A DNA stretch of 64,000 bases from assembly GCA_013397115.1 (NCBI GenBank), contig VWZW01005387.1, forward strand, positions 504,507 through 568,506, read 5' to 3'. Numbering within the stretch: the first letter of the stretch is position 1; each line of letters starts with the position of its first letter. This DNA is from Edolisoma coerulescens (taxonomy: Eukaryota > Chordata > Aves > Passeriformes > Campephagidae). The translations under genes and the position numbers were made by a program. Under the pieces are notes generated by a model. The model saw nothing but the letters and a program-made list of their open reading frames with translations. It was not told the origin of the DNA and made no database searches. This document shows, one piece after another, positions 22,401 through 34,700 of this stretch.

Positions 22401-25120
22401 TAACTTTAGCATTTGCATCCAAATAAAAGTCTACAATCAAATGTATTCTGTGGCTCTGAAAGCTGCTGTCATAAGGCTCCCAGAGAGATGCTGTGGGTCT
22501 CAGCTGGAAGTCATGTTTTTTGGCCAAGTGCCTTTCCTGAACCCTTTTCTCCCCAGACTTTTTCCACCATCAGTGATTGTGCTCTTAAAGTATTATAAAA
22601 GCAACAGGCCAGTGAAGTAGGCTTACACATTCAGAATGATCTACTTAGATAATTATAACACAACTTGTTTTGACTGGGCTAAAACGGTTTTTTGTTTAAA
22701 AGAATATTGATAGGTAAAAGAGCATTTGAGCAGACTTTTTGGAAGACAAACATAAGGCTACTGTAAGATCTTAATTTTGTCAGCTAACTGGAACATTCTA
22801 AACAACACTTTTTTACTGGTTTCTTGGTGTGGGTTTTTTTGGTGTTTGTTTGTTTTTTTTAAATTTGTTTGTTTGGATTTTTAATTAAAAAATGAAGTTT
22901 AACCTGAAGAGAAAAATGCAACAATATGATAACTACAAAATACTGAGTTCTGCCTAGCTAAACAAAACTTTTTTTTTCTTTCCTCACAGAATCTAAGAAA
23001 ATGGATAAAAATCAAACTAAAAGGTTGGCCTAAGGAAGGGGAACAACTCTTAGGATGTAGGAGTCACGACTGTTCCTTCAGACATGTTCCTCTATAGAGT
23101 AAGGCATGAGAAAAATATATTGGTGCAAGAGCTACTCTGTCACATTTGGGATTTATAAGCACAAAGGTTAGTGTGCTGTCCTGTTCTTCCAGGGCTAGGT
23201 CTTACAGCATTTTGGGAAGGATGTTTTATATGATTTAGAGATTGTCTGGATGCTGGCTTGGATGCTACAGATACAGGGACCTGGGGGACAAGCTTGAATT
23301 GAGGAATTGTGATGGGGAGACTATAAAATTCTGGGCTTGCAAGAGTTATTAGAAATCATTATATATAGGCTTTTGGGCTGATAAAGAAACATGCAAACTG
23401 TAGTTCTTTTTATTGCTCAAAGCATTTATACTAGGTCTAAATTTTGCCCGAAGTATTTGCACATGCCATCCTGTGCAAAGTAAAAATTAAAAAAGGGCAT
23501 ATAGTCCAGTATTTGTCTACGATTCCTCATATCTTAATTATCAGTTATGCTTCTGGAAAATTAGCATTTCTTTTCCTAATAAGTAAAACAGACATATTGC
23601 AAACAGGGTACACTTTTAGGTTTGTCTGTCTTTGTCCAGAACTGCTGAGAGATATTTTTGGAACATATATACTGCTTTCCAGAACTTTAATTACAGGGTA
23701 GTTGGCTGGACAATTAACCTACTGTGAGTTTCCTATATGTGACATTTTCAGCTTATGTGTCTGCTCTACAGACGACTTGCTCCTTTGTTTTCATACACTG
23801 GGCTTGTGCAGAAGATTGTTCCACTGGATTTCAGAAGCGTCACCAAGGGACAGAATTTAAAAACACTATTGACTCAGAGGAAGCAGCTGTTTGTATTAGT
23901 GATGGTATAGCAGCTAAGAGCTTTGGATGGTCATATGGCTAATTTATGAGTTGTGCTGTTCAAGATACATGACTCATAGTGTCTTATGGTGTGCACCCGT
24001 AGATATAATGGCTTTGTAACTCATGTGGTGCTTGTAAGGAGAGTTCAGAAGTGTTGCAGTTCAGTCAGCTGCTGACCAGATGTATTATTGTCATCACCTT
24101 TGGCATAATGTTATAACATAATAGATCTAATTTCTTTGTCTTACAAATATCTTAGCTCTTCACAGACTGAGGAACTGCACTGATACTGGCATGGGGGCTT
24201 GGTATAAACAGGATAAAATATCTCCTTTCATTTTTCGAACTCCAGCTTTTACAATGATTACGTGCAGCTCTATTCCACCCTCTTTTATTCTAGCTAATTA
24301 CCATTCTGACCTCCCCTCAGAACCTTGTTCTTCTCCACTAAGAGCCAGCATCTTTGTTATTATAATCCAGAATATCCATAGCTGGAATAAATAAGAGAGT
24401 CATTCATCGATGGCACATAAACGTTAAAAATGCTAAACCAATTGTTTTAAAATTTAAAGGAGTAATGATTCATTGAGATGCATTATTAATAAGCATAAAT
24501 TATTGAGTTAGATCGCTAGTGGAGCTACAGTTTAAAGATGAGCTCATGGTCCCTCGAGGGGCTGTGGTCCCAGGTAGAAATGTGCTCTGCCAGCTGGCCA
24601 AACAGCAATACTGTGTCAGCTGAGAGCAGAGATACCTGCCAGGCTGGAGAGCAAGCAGGAGGCAGTGGACTGTGTGCGCTTGCAAATGCACAGTGTACAT
24701 GGGGAGCAAAACATGAAGAAAGGTTATGCTTCCTTTTGAGAAATTGAAAGAAGACAACCTAGTAATAGTAATTTCTTATTAATGGAAATGAAATGAACAC
24801 AAACCAATCTTTTCTGTCTGTGACTGGGTCTTTTATTCGTCTTTCCCTTTTCTGCCATCTAAACAGTTTTATGTATTTACTTACCTAACTATCCTCTTTT
24901 CCTTGATGCAATTAAGCACTGAGAAATGTACTCTTCTTCTACAGTGTTCTATGCATGAAACTAGTCTAAATTGTGCACTTCTTATGCAATTTCTCCGAAG
25001 AAATAGTCTGGAATTTAAGGATGAAATTCTACCCCAAATGAAGTCAATTGGATTGCTTGTTCTAATTGTGATGGAGCTGAGACTTTACCAAGAACTATTT
25101 CCTTTCAGTAGCAAGAGCTG
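19485..25120. other. Non-coding, no recognised element
   Basis: 5.6 kb of AT-rich DNA without LINE or LTR signatures. It is among the least repeat-invaded stretches of the window. The only low-complexity part is the T/G-rich tract at 22810-22875. Confidence 0.55.
22810..22875 (+). repeat. T/G-rich low-complexity tract
   Basis: Runs of T broken by GTTTG and GGTG units (GTTTGTTTG appears twice). Simple sequence without fixed period. Confidence 0.8.
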
Positions 25121-25258
25121 ACAGATTCACAGGAAATTCTGAGGTGGAGAAGACCCACAAGGACCATGGAGTCCAACTCTTATGTAAATGGCCCATGCAG
25201 GGATTGAGCTTTGGTGTTATTAGCACCATTAGCACCATGCTCTGACCAACTGAGCTAA
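25121..25258 (-). mobile_element. TguSINE1-type SINE (tRNA-Ile head, CR1 tail), antisense
   Basis: Second and more complete copy. On the minus strand it starts TTAGCTCAGTTGGTCAGAGC. The A box TAGCTCAGTTGG matches the tRNA consensus exactly. A CTAATAAC anticodon-loop region (AAT, Ile) follows, with a degraded B box (GCTCAATCC in place of GGTTCAATCC). It then passes through GTTGGACTCCATGGTCCTTG into a CR1-like end, with ACAGATTCACAGGAAATTCT seen on the plus strand. A 9-bp unit, TTAGCACCA, is duplicated inside the anticodon-arm region. Confidence 0.88.
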
Positions 25259-27651
25259 GAGCTGTTGAAAAGGTGTTCATAGATCACAATTCAGGAGATG
25301 AATGGGCCTGGTCTAAATGTCATATTTAGACATAATCTCTATAGAAGTAATGGAAGTTATGCTTGGCTAAGGGTTGGTTGACAATTCAAAATTTCAAGTC
25401 ATAACTTTCAAATATCACTGGTACAAAGATTATCATACATTTTAGATCAAAACTGCTTATTATTTTCCACATTAATTTTTAGTCCCTTTATTTTTTTTAA
25501 AAGAAAAAACTTTTTTAAAAAAGAAAAAGAGAAATAATAATCAGATATGAAAAATTATGTAATTGAAGGTGTGGTTTCTTTGATGCACTAAGGATGACTC
25601 CCACAAGGTGGGCCATTCTCCAAATGCGTGGTATAGTCCAGTCTTTCATTTTGCCCAGTTGTCAGAAGCAGCATCTAATGGTCGATCCCCAGAATAGAGA
25701 AAAGCTGGCCTTTATACATGTTTCAGGTTTCAGTAACTCCTCTGGAACCTCTGTTATGGACATGCATAGCTTTACAATGGTTGATGAAAGAAATCCAGTC
25801 CCTTGTGCATTATCTCATTATTATTTGCAAATAACTTAAATTCCACTAGCTACTAACTAATCGTTAGAAGTTTACACTGATGCAACAGAATTTGACCTAA
25901 AAATGCACATCAAGTTTTTTGGAGTAAGAGACAGAGGCTTTGGTTTCCTCTTTGACATATCGCCTAAGAAGCTGGAATAGTTTTGATGATAGAAAGATTT
26001 TTTGTGATGATGCATTTTGCTGCATCCCATACACATTAAAGCAGAATATAAGGTACGATAGACTGTATATTTCTCCTCCATATTGCTTAGCTATGCATCT
26101 AGTTGTACTGAAAGCGCAAATATTGATTATAGGTTAAAGGCAATTAAAATAATGGACCTGAAGCTGGCAGGAACTGCCAGAGGATTCTTGGCACTGACAG
26201 CATTTACCACATAAGCAATGACTGTCAAATTTAATGAGCAACAATATTTTCCAGGAAAAAAACATTTAATATTTACTCAATTTTATTTTAAAGAACACAA
26301 TTTTTATTAAATATGTGAGCAGAAAAATTTTTAAAGGGGAAAAAAATTAGTATGACAAGGGCTCTAAGTACAACTGAAAGTGATTCGATGTAAAGGAATT
26401 ACGCAGCTGCCAGGTTACAACGTAGCGTAAGAGAAGAGAGACTGTCTTAGGCTACCTGCAATGGAAAGTCCTTGCTTTCTGCAGAAGTCTCCGGATAGCA
26501 GTGTACACAGCCAAGGCAGCTTTTCCATTTTTGTTTTGTCTGTACTTAAGCTAACCCTATCAAGCATGAGCCAAGGCTTTCAGCTGAGCTTGCTGTCAGC
26601 ACAGCTAATTGCATAGGTAAAAGTGGCTTTGTCACAAGCCTTTGGGTGGCACGTAGCTGAACTGCCTTGGCATAAGCTGGAAAGAAATTTCTCTTCCAAG
26701 AACTGCAATTTTTTCCTGCTTTTCCTCTGATGCAACTCTTTGCCAGAGCCACGCATTACTCAGCCTGCATCCCCAGGTGCCAACGAGACCACACTGTCTG
26801 TGCTAGCTAAAATGTGAAAGCAAGTCTAGGGTAATTTCTTAGTCTTTCTCCACCTCCACTCAAGGGATGTGGGGCAGGGAAATTTATTCTGCCCTAAATG
26901 TCACTTTTTCATCCTGAATTGCTGCATGACTGCCAGTCAGGAGAGAGAAGGAAAGGAACAATCTGTACATCATTGCACCTGCTGAACATCATTGTATGCT
27001 CACAAGACACAATAGGTTGCTACCAGGTCTTCAAAGAAGTGGCCTCCTTAAATGATGACCTGCTGCTACAGTTCTAGGGCAAGTTCAAAGAGAGCTAAGC
27101 AGATAACTCACATAGTCTTTAATTTGCTCCATTGAAGATAGCAAAGTTTTAGGGAAAGAAGAAAGAACAGCGGTTTGTAGAAAGCACTTCACTGGCACAG
27201 AGGGAGAAATAAAATAGGGGGAATGTCTGTGAAAAAGGCACTGATTTTAAGGTATATTTAAATATATATAGTCTTATATTATTGTAATTATTATAATTAT
27301 GTTATTATAATATATTACTATGTATTGTCTCATAATTAATTATTTTTCTACTCTGGAGGAGGAGCTAGTGTCTTGTCTGGTTTCCCTCTACATGGTAGTA
27401 TATGCATATGAACAGTATCATTTTCAGGAATTTTTGGCGTCCTTTTGAATAGAGACCCAAGGTTTTACTGCTTCCATTCAAGTACCCCAGAGGATGCATT
27501 TTATGAAATAAAGATACTTTTCACAAGTATGTCATCTTTTTGCCGATACATCTTTTACATCTTTATACATCTTTTTTCATCTTTTCTTGCAAGACCAGTA
27601 ACTCACATCGGGATTCTTCTTCAAGACTGAAGTCTGCAGTGTTTCCTTACC
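25259..27651. other. Non-coding, no recognised element
   Basis: AT-rich, with a strongly AT-biased block at about 27250-27345 (TATTATAATTATGTTATTATAA-like). No gene or repeat family recognised. Confidence 0.55.
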
Positions 27652-29132
27652 ACCTTAGGAACCTGAATGTACATAAATCTATGGATCTCAGAATCCTGAG
27701 GGAATTGTCTGATGTAGTTGCCAAGCCATTTTCCATGATATTTGAAAAGCCATAGCAATCGGGTGGAGTCCGTGGAGACTGGAAAAAGGAAAAATATTGC
27801 ACCTATTTCTAAAAAGGGTAGAAAGGAGGACCCTTGAAACTATCAATGTGTCGGCTGTATCTCTGTGCCTGGGAAGATAATGGGACAGATCCTCCTAGAA
27901 GCTGTGTTGAGGCACATGGAGGACAAGCAGATGATTTGGGACAGCCAGGACAGCTTCAGCCAGGGAAAGTCTTGCCTGACCAAACTAGTGGCCTTCTATG
28001 ATGGAGTGACTACATCAGTGGACAAGGGAACGGCTACAGGTGTCATCTATCTGGGCTTCTGTAAGGCCTTCAGCATGGTCCCTCACAACATTTTTCCATC
28101 TAAATTGGAAAGAGATGGATTTGATGGATGGGCTGTTTGGTGGATAGGGAATTGGTGGGATGGTTACATCCAGAGGGTAGTGGTCAATGGCTCAGGGTCC
28201 CAATGGACATCAGTAATAAGTCATGTCCCTCAGGGGCCCATATTGGAACAAGTGCTATTTAATATCTTTATTAATTACATAGATGAAGGCATTGAGTGCA
28301 CCCTCAGTAAATTTGCACATGACATCAAGCTGAGTGAGGCAGTTGAAACACCTGAAGAATGGAATGCCATCCAGAGGGACCTGAACAAGCTGAAGAAGTG
28401 GCCCTTGGAAACCTCAAGAGGTTCAGCAAAGCCAGGTGTTGGATGCTGCACCTGGGTAGGGGCAATCCCAGATATGAGAGCAGGTCTGAGGAGATGAAAT
28501 TAAGGTAGCTGGTGGATGAAAGGCTGGACACGAGCTGGCAAGGTGTGTTTGCAGCACAGAAAGTGAACTGTGTCCTGGGCTGCATCAAGAGAGGCCCGAC
28601 AGCAGGTGGAGGCAGGATCTACCCCACCTGAGTACTGTGTCTGGCTCTGGAGTCTTCAGCACAGAAAGGAGATGGGCCTGCTGAGGCGAGTCCAAAGGAA
28701 CGCCACAAAGATGATCAAAGGGCTGGAGTACCTCTTGTATGAGGAAAGGCTGAGAGAGTTAAAGCTGTTCAGATTGGAGAAGAGAAGGCTTTGGGGTTAC
28801 CTTATAGCACCTTCCAGTACTGAAACTTATAAGAAAGCAGACTTTTGATAAGGATGTGCAGTGACAGGACAAAGGATAATGATTTCAAACTGAAAGAAGG
28901 TAGATTTAGATATAGCTATTAGGAAGAAATTCTTTACTGTGAGGATGGCAAGGCACTGGAACTGGTTGCCCAGAGAAGTTGTGGATGTCCCGTCCCTGGA
29001 AGTGTTTAGCACCAGCTTGGATGGGGCTCTGAGTAACCTGGTCTAGTGGAAGGCATCCCTGCCCATGGCAAGGGGGTTGGAACTAGATTGTAAAGTTCCC
29101 TTTCAACCCAAGACATTCTCTGTCTCTATGAT
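27652..29132 (+). mobile_element. CR1 LINE, 5'-truncated, sense, with RT remnant and full 3' end
   Basis: The longest sense CR1 in the window, about 1.5 kb. It begins within ORF2 upstream of the RT palm (ACCTGAATGTACATAAATCT, GTTGCCAAGCCATTTTCCAT). It continues through the RT core and the GTCCTGGGCTGCATCAAGAG and GGCTGAGAGAGTTAAAGCTG blocks. It then reaches GCACTGGAACTGGTTGCCCA and the CATCCCTGCCCATGGCAAGG end, with a degenerate tail near 29110-29132 (ACATTCTCTGTCTCTATGATT). Frame changes and substitutions show that it is dead. Confidence 0.96.
27865..28497 (+). pseudogene. CR1 ORF2 reverse-transcriptase fragment, inactive
   Basis: A 210-residue open part of the CR1 reverse transcriptase, which in a live element copies CR1 RNA at a nicked target site. 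Clear family landmarks are GKSCLTKLVAFYDGVT at about residues 34-49, the motif A region IYLGFCKAFSMVPHN at 61-75, RVVVNGSGSQW at 104-114, PQG of motif B at 122-124, and ECTLSKFAHDIKL at 144-156. Two catalytic positions are changed. The Asp normally found in YLDxCKAFD is Gly (about residue 64), and the FADD box reads FAHD (150-153). Frame is lost after about residue 185. The next ORF piece (28570-28848) continues CR1 sequence in another frame. ATG/TTG starts here are arbitrary. Confidence 0.93.
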
Positions 29133-31345
29133 TCCTCAAATAAAGGTGGTCAACACGCCTCATTCTGCTTATTTATCCTCCTGTAGAATTTGGCTCCTTC
29201 ATCCCTTCTTAAGCATCTGAAATCTACCTACTCAGAACAGTGCCTGCTCTGAGAAAACATTAAGTGATACTGGTTTTAATGTACTGTGAAGGAATTTGAT
29301 GTTATTCGTTATGCAATAATTGTGTTACCATAGCTCTCTGAACTGGCTCCTGAGATTCAATTAAGTAACAAATGAGTTCGTGTCTTACTCCATAACTAAC
29401 TAGGCCAAGTTACAAGTCTTTCTGTGAAAAAGCACCTTACGTCATTTGGGACAAAAAAATGAGACTTTACTAAATCAAATGTGTTACCGTTTCCTATTCA
29501 TTATTGTTTCATTTATCTATGTGAGAAACACTAAAAGACAGTTCAGCTCTGCAGGACCCAGCAACATTAAGATATGATAACTGTCCAAAACAAACAGAAA
29601 GATATAGGCAGTCAATTCTGAATTCTTAGCCATAAAAGTTGAGAAGAATTTTATCTAAGGCAGCACCATGGAAACCTTTTTAAACAATCTTCCTCAAAAT
29701 TTATTTGCATGCAAAAATATACTAAATATAAGAAGTATATGTTAAACTAAAATTTCTTCTTAAACTGAAAGAAGTCCTGGAACTTGATCTATTAATAAAG
29801 AGAACAGACTGATTATTTCCATTTAGTTTGAGCACATGGAAGAGACTTTCATATAAAATAAGTAATTCTATTCAAAACACTACTGTTTCATATAACCATA
29901 GCAACCTTGAATTACACTCTAAATAACAAGTTTGAATGGAACAAATGAATCCTGGGTAAAACTCCACTGACCTCAATGGCATTACAGTAGGAGAAATTTT
30001 AACTGATGTGTTTAGGAGGTATATGCTATGCAGATAATCAAAACATGAGTAAGAGGCAAGTTTTTTATAATTCTATGATAAAATGAAAAACTTGTAATGA
30101 ACCTTGCCATACCATACCTTATGATACCACATTGTTAATTAAATATTTTTCAGATATATGTTTCTTTATTGTGCTATTTAGTCTTTCCTTAAACTATAAC
30201 TGTATGTGTCTGTGAAATACAAAATATTGAAGTATAAGATGCCTCATGAGCATTACAGCTGACAGGTAAATGAGAGCAAAAAGAAGCTAAGCATGCCAAA
30301 TCAGGTGATTTGTTATTCAATTATAAATATCTCCAGAAACCAGATAGTCACAATATAATAAAAGAGGCTTTATTTGAAATAAAAATACATTTGGTTCTCC
30401 AAGATATGGAGATGAGAACTGGGATAATGGACTTTAAATGTTAGGCTGCCTTATGAAATGCGAGCAGTTGTACTAGATCAGAGCAGAGAATAGCTGACTC
30501 TTATACCTGTAAGCTCAAGTTCAAGCAGCTACTTAGAAGTGACTCTGTTTTAAGCACTTGGACAAAGTAACTGCTCTAACTGCACAGCTGTCAGTCTTTG
30601 TTGCCTTGTCCCAGGTCTTTGTATCTGGTGCATTTCTAAAGCCACAAAAGTTTTTGGTTTTGATTGTCTAACAATCTTCGTCTGAAACCAAAAAGGAAGC
30701 TGCTGGCCTGCATGCTCTGATAACAAAAAGTTAGATCCATTAAGATGAATGTCTGGCTGTATATATTTAACTTGGATTTTTTAAATCTAGTTTTCTTTTC
30801 TCCTAAGTGTAGCACCTGATTTTTGGCAACAGCTAAATAGAACTTTGGCATTTGCAGCCATACCAACATGTGTCTGATGTGAGTATAGCCAGATGCTGTA
30901 ATTGCCACCTGTCTGCAGTTCTAATGTAGGCTCCTGGCAACGCCATGGCTGGCAAATGTGGGATTTGGAGGTGGATGAGAATTGATGTGAAACTGATAAA
31001 TCCCTGATAGCACCCTAATAACCACAGATGTTTTAAGTAAGCTGTGGAGAAATTGGAGGGAGACTTACATACTGTCAGGAATGAAGGACTTAAAGGAGTA
31101 TCAGAGGGCAGTTTCTAACACAGAGTCCTTGTGCAGTACCACTGCAACAGCTTTGTAAATTGGCTGCTAGTTTAAGACTTTTTAAATTAGAATTATTGCC
31201 TCTGAAATGACCAACATTTAGCTTTTTTTTTCCTGTTCCCTGTTTCTCTTATAGAAGTTCTTGCAGAAACTTGAAAGAATAGTCTAAGTGAAAAGTGGGA
31301 AACCCTTTATATGTTAATTCCTGAGTGAAATGCAATATCTAAGCT
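29133..31345. other. Non-coding, no recognised element
   Basis: AT-rich unique-looking DNA between two sense CR1 copies. Confidence 0.55.
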
Positions 31346-31862
31346 TTGGTCTTCTGCCTTGAATATTGTGTGCAGTTTTGGTCACTGCAGTATAAGAAAG
31401 ATACGAAGCTTTTAGAGGGCCATGAGGATGATGAAGAGCCTCCAGGGGCAGCAAAATGAGGAGCAGCTGAAATCACTTGGTCTGTTCAGCCTTGAGAAGA
31501 GGAGAGTGAGGGGAGACCTCATTGCAGCCTGCAACTTTCTCATGAGGGGAAAAGGAAGGGCAGGCATTGATCTCTTCTCTCTGGTGACCAGTGACAGGAC
31601 CTGAGGGAATGGAATGAAGCTGTGTCAGGGAAGGTTTAGGCTGGATATTAGAGAAAGGTTCTTCACCCAGAGGGTGTTTGGGCACTGGAACAGGCTCTCC
31701 AGGGAAGTGGTCACAGCACCAGGCCTGACAGAGGTCAAGAAGCATTTGGATGGTGCTGTCAGGCACGTAGTGTGATTCTTGGGGATGGTCTTGGGCAGGG
31801 ATGGCAGTTGGATTAGATGATTGTTTTGAATCCCTTCCAACTCAGCATACTCTCTGATTCTG
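31346..31862 (+). mobile_element. CR1 LINE 3' fragment, sense
   Basis: A sense CR1 3' region. It has TTGAATATTGTGTGCAGTTT, GATGAAGAGCCTCCAGGGGC, GGGGAGACCTCATTGCAGCC, GGCACTGGAACAGGCTCTCC and CAGGGAAGTGGTCACAGCAC in the expected order. It ends in CTGATTCTGA near 31855-31862. It is well preserved, and the wording CACAGCACCAGGCCTGACAG marks a different subfamily from the 27652 copy. Confidence 0.95.
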
Positions 31863-33070
31863 AAAAACAATTGAAATTCTGCAGTTTTGTCTGAAGTTTT
31901 TTTCTGAAGTTGGTTTGTCTGAAGGATTCTGTTTCTTGAAGCACATAATTTCAGTTGCAACAGGCAGGTGTGTCCAAAGCATGACTATATTGTCAGGTAG
32001 ACCTCCAAAGGCTTGGATTTGATAGTTGGACTTGTAACCTGCCTATAATTAACCAAATTGAATTTTTGCGCTGTGGGATTTTGGTCAGAGTCCAGATACC
32101 CATTTTCCAGCAGACCTTTGTGATGCTGAGGAAAACCAAGAGGTCTGACGATATCTTGAGCAGATTTTCTCCAGTACCTTCTACTTGCACAGTGAATTTT
32201 CTCTCCATAGTTGGCAAGCTAACTTTTAGAGTCCCATATCTGTTTTGCAAAATGTTACAAAAATAAGCCGTTTGTATTGGGGAGGAAAAGGAATATTCAT
32301 GTAATATTTGTGTATTTCCAAAGCGATTACCAGAGGTCGTTCAAGTTTCCTAGCATTTCTGTCATGATCAGACAGTGCTGAACTAGATGGAATATGTTTA
32401 GTGACAAATTCATATCAGGATTCTTATTTTTGTTCACACAATCTGGAGAAACTTTTCCCAGAATATAGTTTGCAAGAAGCAAATCTACTGAAATCATATG
32501 CAGAAGAATCCTGAACAGGATGACAGGATTTACTTTCTACTCTGACACTATGTAGGGGATTAGGATGATATTGCTGCTACAGCTAGGATTTCAAAAAAGT
32601 CTTTTTATCATAAGGGAAACTTCCTTCAATGCACTGCAACACTTCCAGGACAGGCAAATCCTCTCTCCTATCCCTGTTTCCAGTTGTGTGGAAGGAGAAC
32701 ATTACACTCTACCTGTGTCACAATTTTCAGGCTTCAATATTTTCCTATACTAATGGTCCAAACTTAGGGATAAAATTGACATTTCAATGTGAATTTTAGC
32801 AGTTATTTGGTTTGGCACTTATTGCTTACCTGCTCAAAGGCCAGATATGGATTTCACCTGTGTAATTTTATAGCCCTACCACTCCCAAACGAAACAAATT
32901 TCCTTCAGATATGCATTGGTAGAAACTGTGGACACTGAAAGCTTGGTCACAGAAAGATTTTCCAGCTTTCTGCCTCCGTCTGTGAGAAAGTCTTTGCTTT
33001 CTCACAGACACTGGCTGAAAACAGTTAGAAGTTTCTGTAAACTAATCCCTTTATCTTGCAGGTGAAAGGT
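31863..33070. other. Non-coding, with a perfect hairpin near the right end
   Basis: No gene recognised. The hairpin at 32978-33009 is annotated separately. Confidence 0.55.
32978..33009. repeat. Perfect 13-bp hairpin with 6-base loop
   Basis: GTCTGTGAGAAAG (32978-32990) and CTTTCTCACAGAC (32997-33009) are exact reverse complements around TCTTTG. A 13/13 match with such a short loop is unusual in this window. It lies about 60 bp before the LTR at 33071. It could be a cruciform-forming site, a small RNA stem, or the end of an unrecognised element. The flanks add only a few extra pairs. Confidence 0.9.
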
Positions 33071-33292
33071 TGTTATGCAGTGTTGTTGTGATACTGACCA
33101 GAGAAATATTTTGAAATGGGTGTTTGAGGATCTAACCAATCATTCTAGGAGATGGATGGTCAGGGACCAATGGCCTTGTGCCATTCAAGTGAACTAAGAT
33201 ATAAAACCAGTTTGTAAATTAAATAAATAATTCGTTTTTTCCTAGATCAAGTTCTTGTGTCGTTTCTCGCCATTCCTGGTACAACAGCGACA
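33071..33292 (+). mobile_element. Endogenous retrovirus LTR (short or partial), sense
   Basis: The promoter and poly(A) order fits an LTR: CCAAT at 33136-33140 and 33167-33171, TATAAAA at 33200-33206, AATAAA at 33222-33227. A U5-like GTTCTTGTGTCGTTTCTCGC block follows, ending ACAACAGCGACA. I could not find a target-site duplication, and the left end is a guess at TGTTATGCAG. The element may be 5'-truncated or may extend further left. No internal retroviral genes follow. Confidence 0.75.
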
Positions 33293-34208
33293 AGAAACCA
33301 AATGTGAAACAGGATTACTTGTAATGGCATATCATGTTATCTTCATTCGTGTAGCAGCTCAGAAGAATTATATCACTGCAGAGCTGTGTTCAAGGGGGCC
33401 AAGTTATTTGCAGAGAGATCAGATGAACAGACTCCTTTTATGCCACCTGTCCTATAAATTTATGAATCCATGAATGCATGGTCACAGACTGTTTAGAGAC
33501 CTTCTTAATGTTCACAACAAAACACTAGATATTATGGCAACCAACTACCTGTTAAAACTGGTTGTATACTGTTTTGTAACCACATTTTAAACCCTTTTCA
33601 GCTTTTGTTTTAACTTGGGAAAAATTATTTAGAAGTGTCAGCAATAAACTTTCTCTGCATTCTTGTTTGATGGTGCTGGGCATGAGGTGTTTAGAAGCAT
33701 GAAATGCAAGTATGTCAGGCATTAAAATATGGTAACATAAAATTTGTTTATGCTGCTCTGAACACATTTCCTTCATATACTTAATTTCCAGTGCTGGATG
33801 ATAATAGCTAAGGCAGAAAAATGTCCTTTGTCCCAAAAATGGCACTGGTTTCATGGTAATATGATCAATTGAAAGGTAAGGTAGCATTACAGATCTTGTA
33901 CAGATGTACTGTACAATGATTGAAAGTCAAGAAAATCCATCAGGGATTTTACTCTGGGCTAGATCTACTCCTCTGCCAGGTGATGAGTGCAGAGAGAACA
34001 ACTGAATTGTCTAAAACCTGTGACTTACATTCTTGAACATATCACTATTTTTACTACTGTTTTTCCTAGTATACATTGCATATGGGGGAGTAGCATGAAT
34101 TTTTAAGTCTGTGTCCTGAGACTTTGTGCACCTTCATTAACCCTTTAACATATAATTAGATCCAGAATTTTATTTGGACAGGATATTACATATTTGAGTC
34201 ATAATGTA
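33293..34208. other. Non-coding, no recognised element
   Basis: Sequence after the LTR with no gag-like or other retroviral reading frame. No other feature seen. Confidence 0.55.
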
Positions 34209-34700
34209 ATCACAGAATCATGGAAAAGCCTAATTTGGAGATCATCTGGTTAAACCTTCTGTTGAAGGCTTGGCTTAAAATGAGGTTATCAAGGGCCCTG
34301 TAAAATGGGGTCTTGAAAATATCCAATGGGGAGATTTTATCTCTTCTTTGGAAAACCTATTTTAATGTTTACCTGTTCTTATGGTGAAGAGGTCTATTAA
34401 AATATCGAGACAGAATTTCCCCTGAAACAACTTCTGTGTGTTACCTACGCTTCCAATGTATGTCCTTGTGAAGAGAGCACATCTGGCTTCTCTATAAAGC
34501 ACTGAAAGGCTGTAATTAGATTCCCCTTGAGACATCTCTTCTCTTTGGTGAACAAGTTCAATTTCTTCCACCATTCTTCATATGTCAGGTTCTCTAACCC
34601 CCTCATCATCTTGGTGACCCTCTGCTGGACTCTATCCAACTTACTAGTTTCTCTCTTCAACTGTATAACCAACTGGACATAGCTTTCCACTGTAGCCTAA
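34209..34700 (-). mobile_element. CR1 LINE 3' fragment, older, antisense
   Basis: Diverged complement of a CR1 3' region. It shows ATCACAGAATCATGGAAAAG (tail side), GGAGATCATCTGGTTAAACC, TCTTCTCTTTGGTGAACAAG, TCAGGTTCTCTAACCCCCTC, ATCATCTTGGTGACCCTCTG and CTGGACTCTATCCAAC. The many substitutions indicate an old insertion. Confidence 0.88.

Noticed and set aside
33293..33480. Retroviral internal region after the LTR
   Set aside because: No primer-binding site and no gag-like frame. The 72-codon frame here starts within the LTR and is fortuitous.
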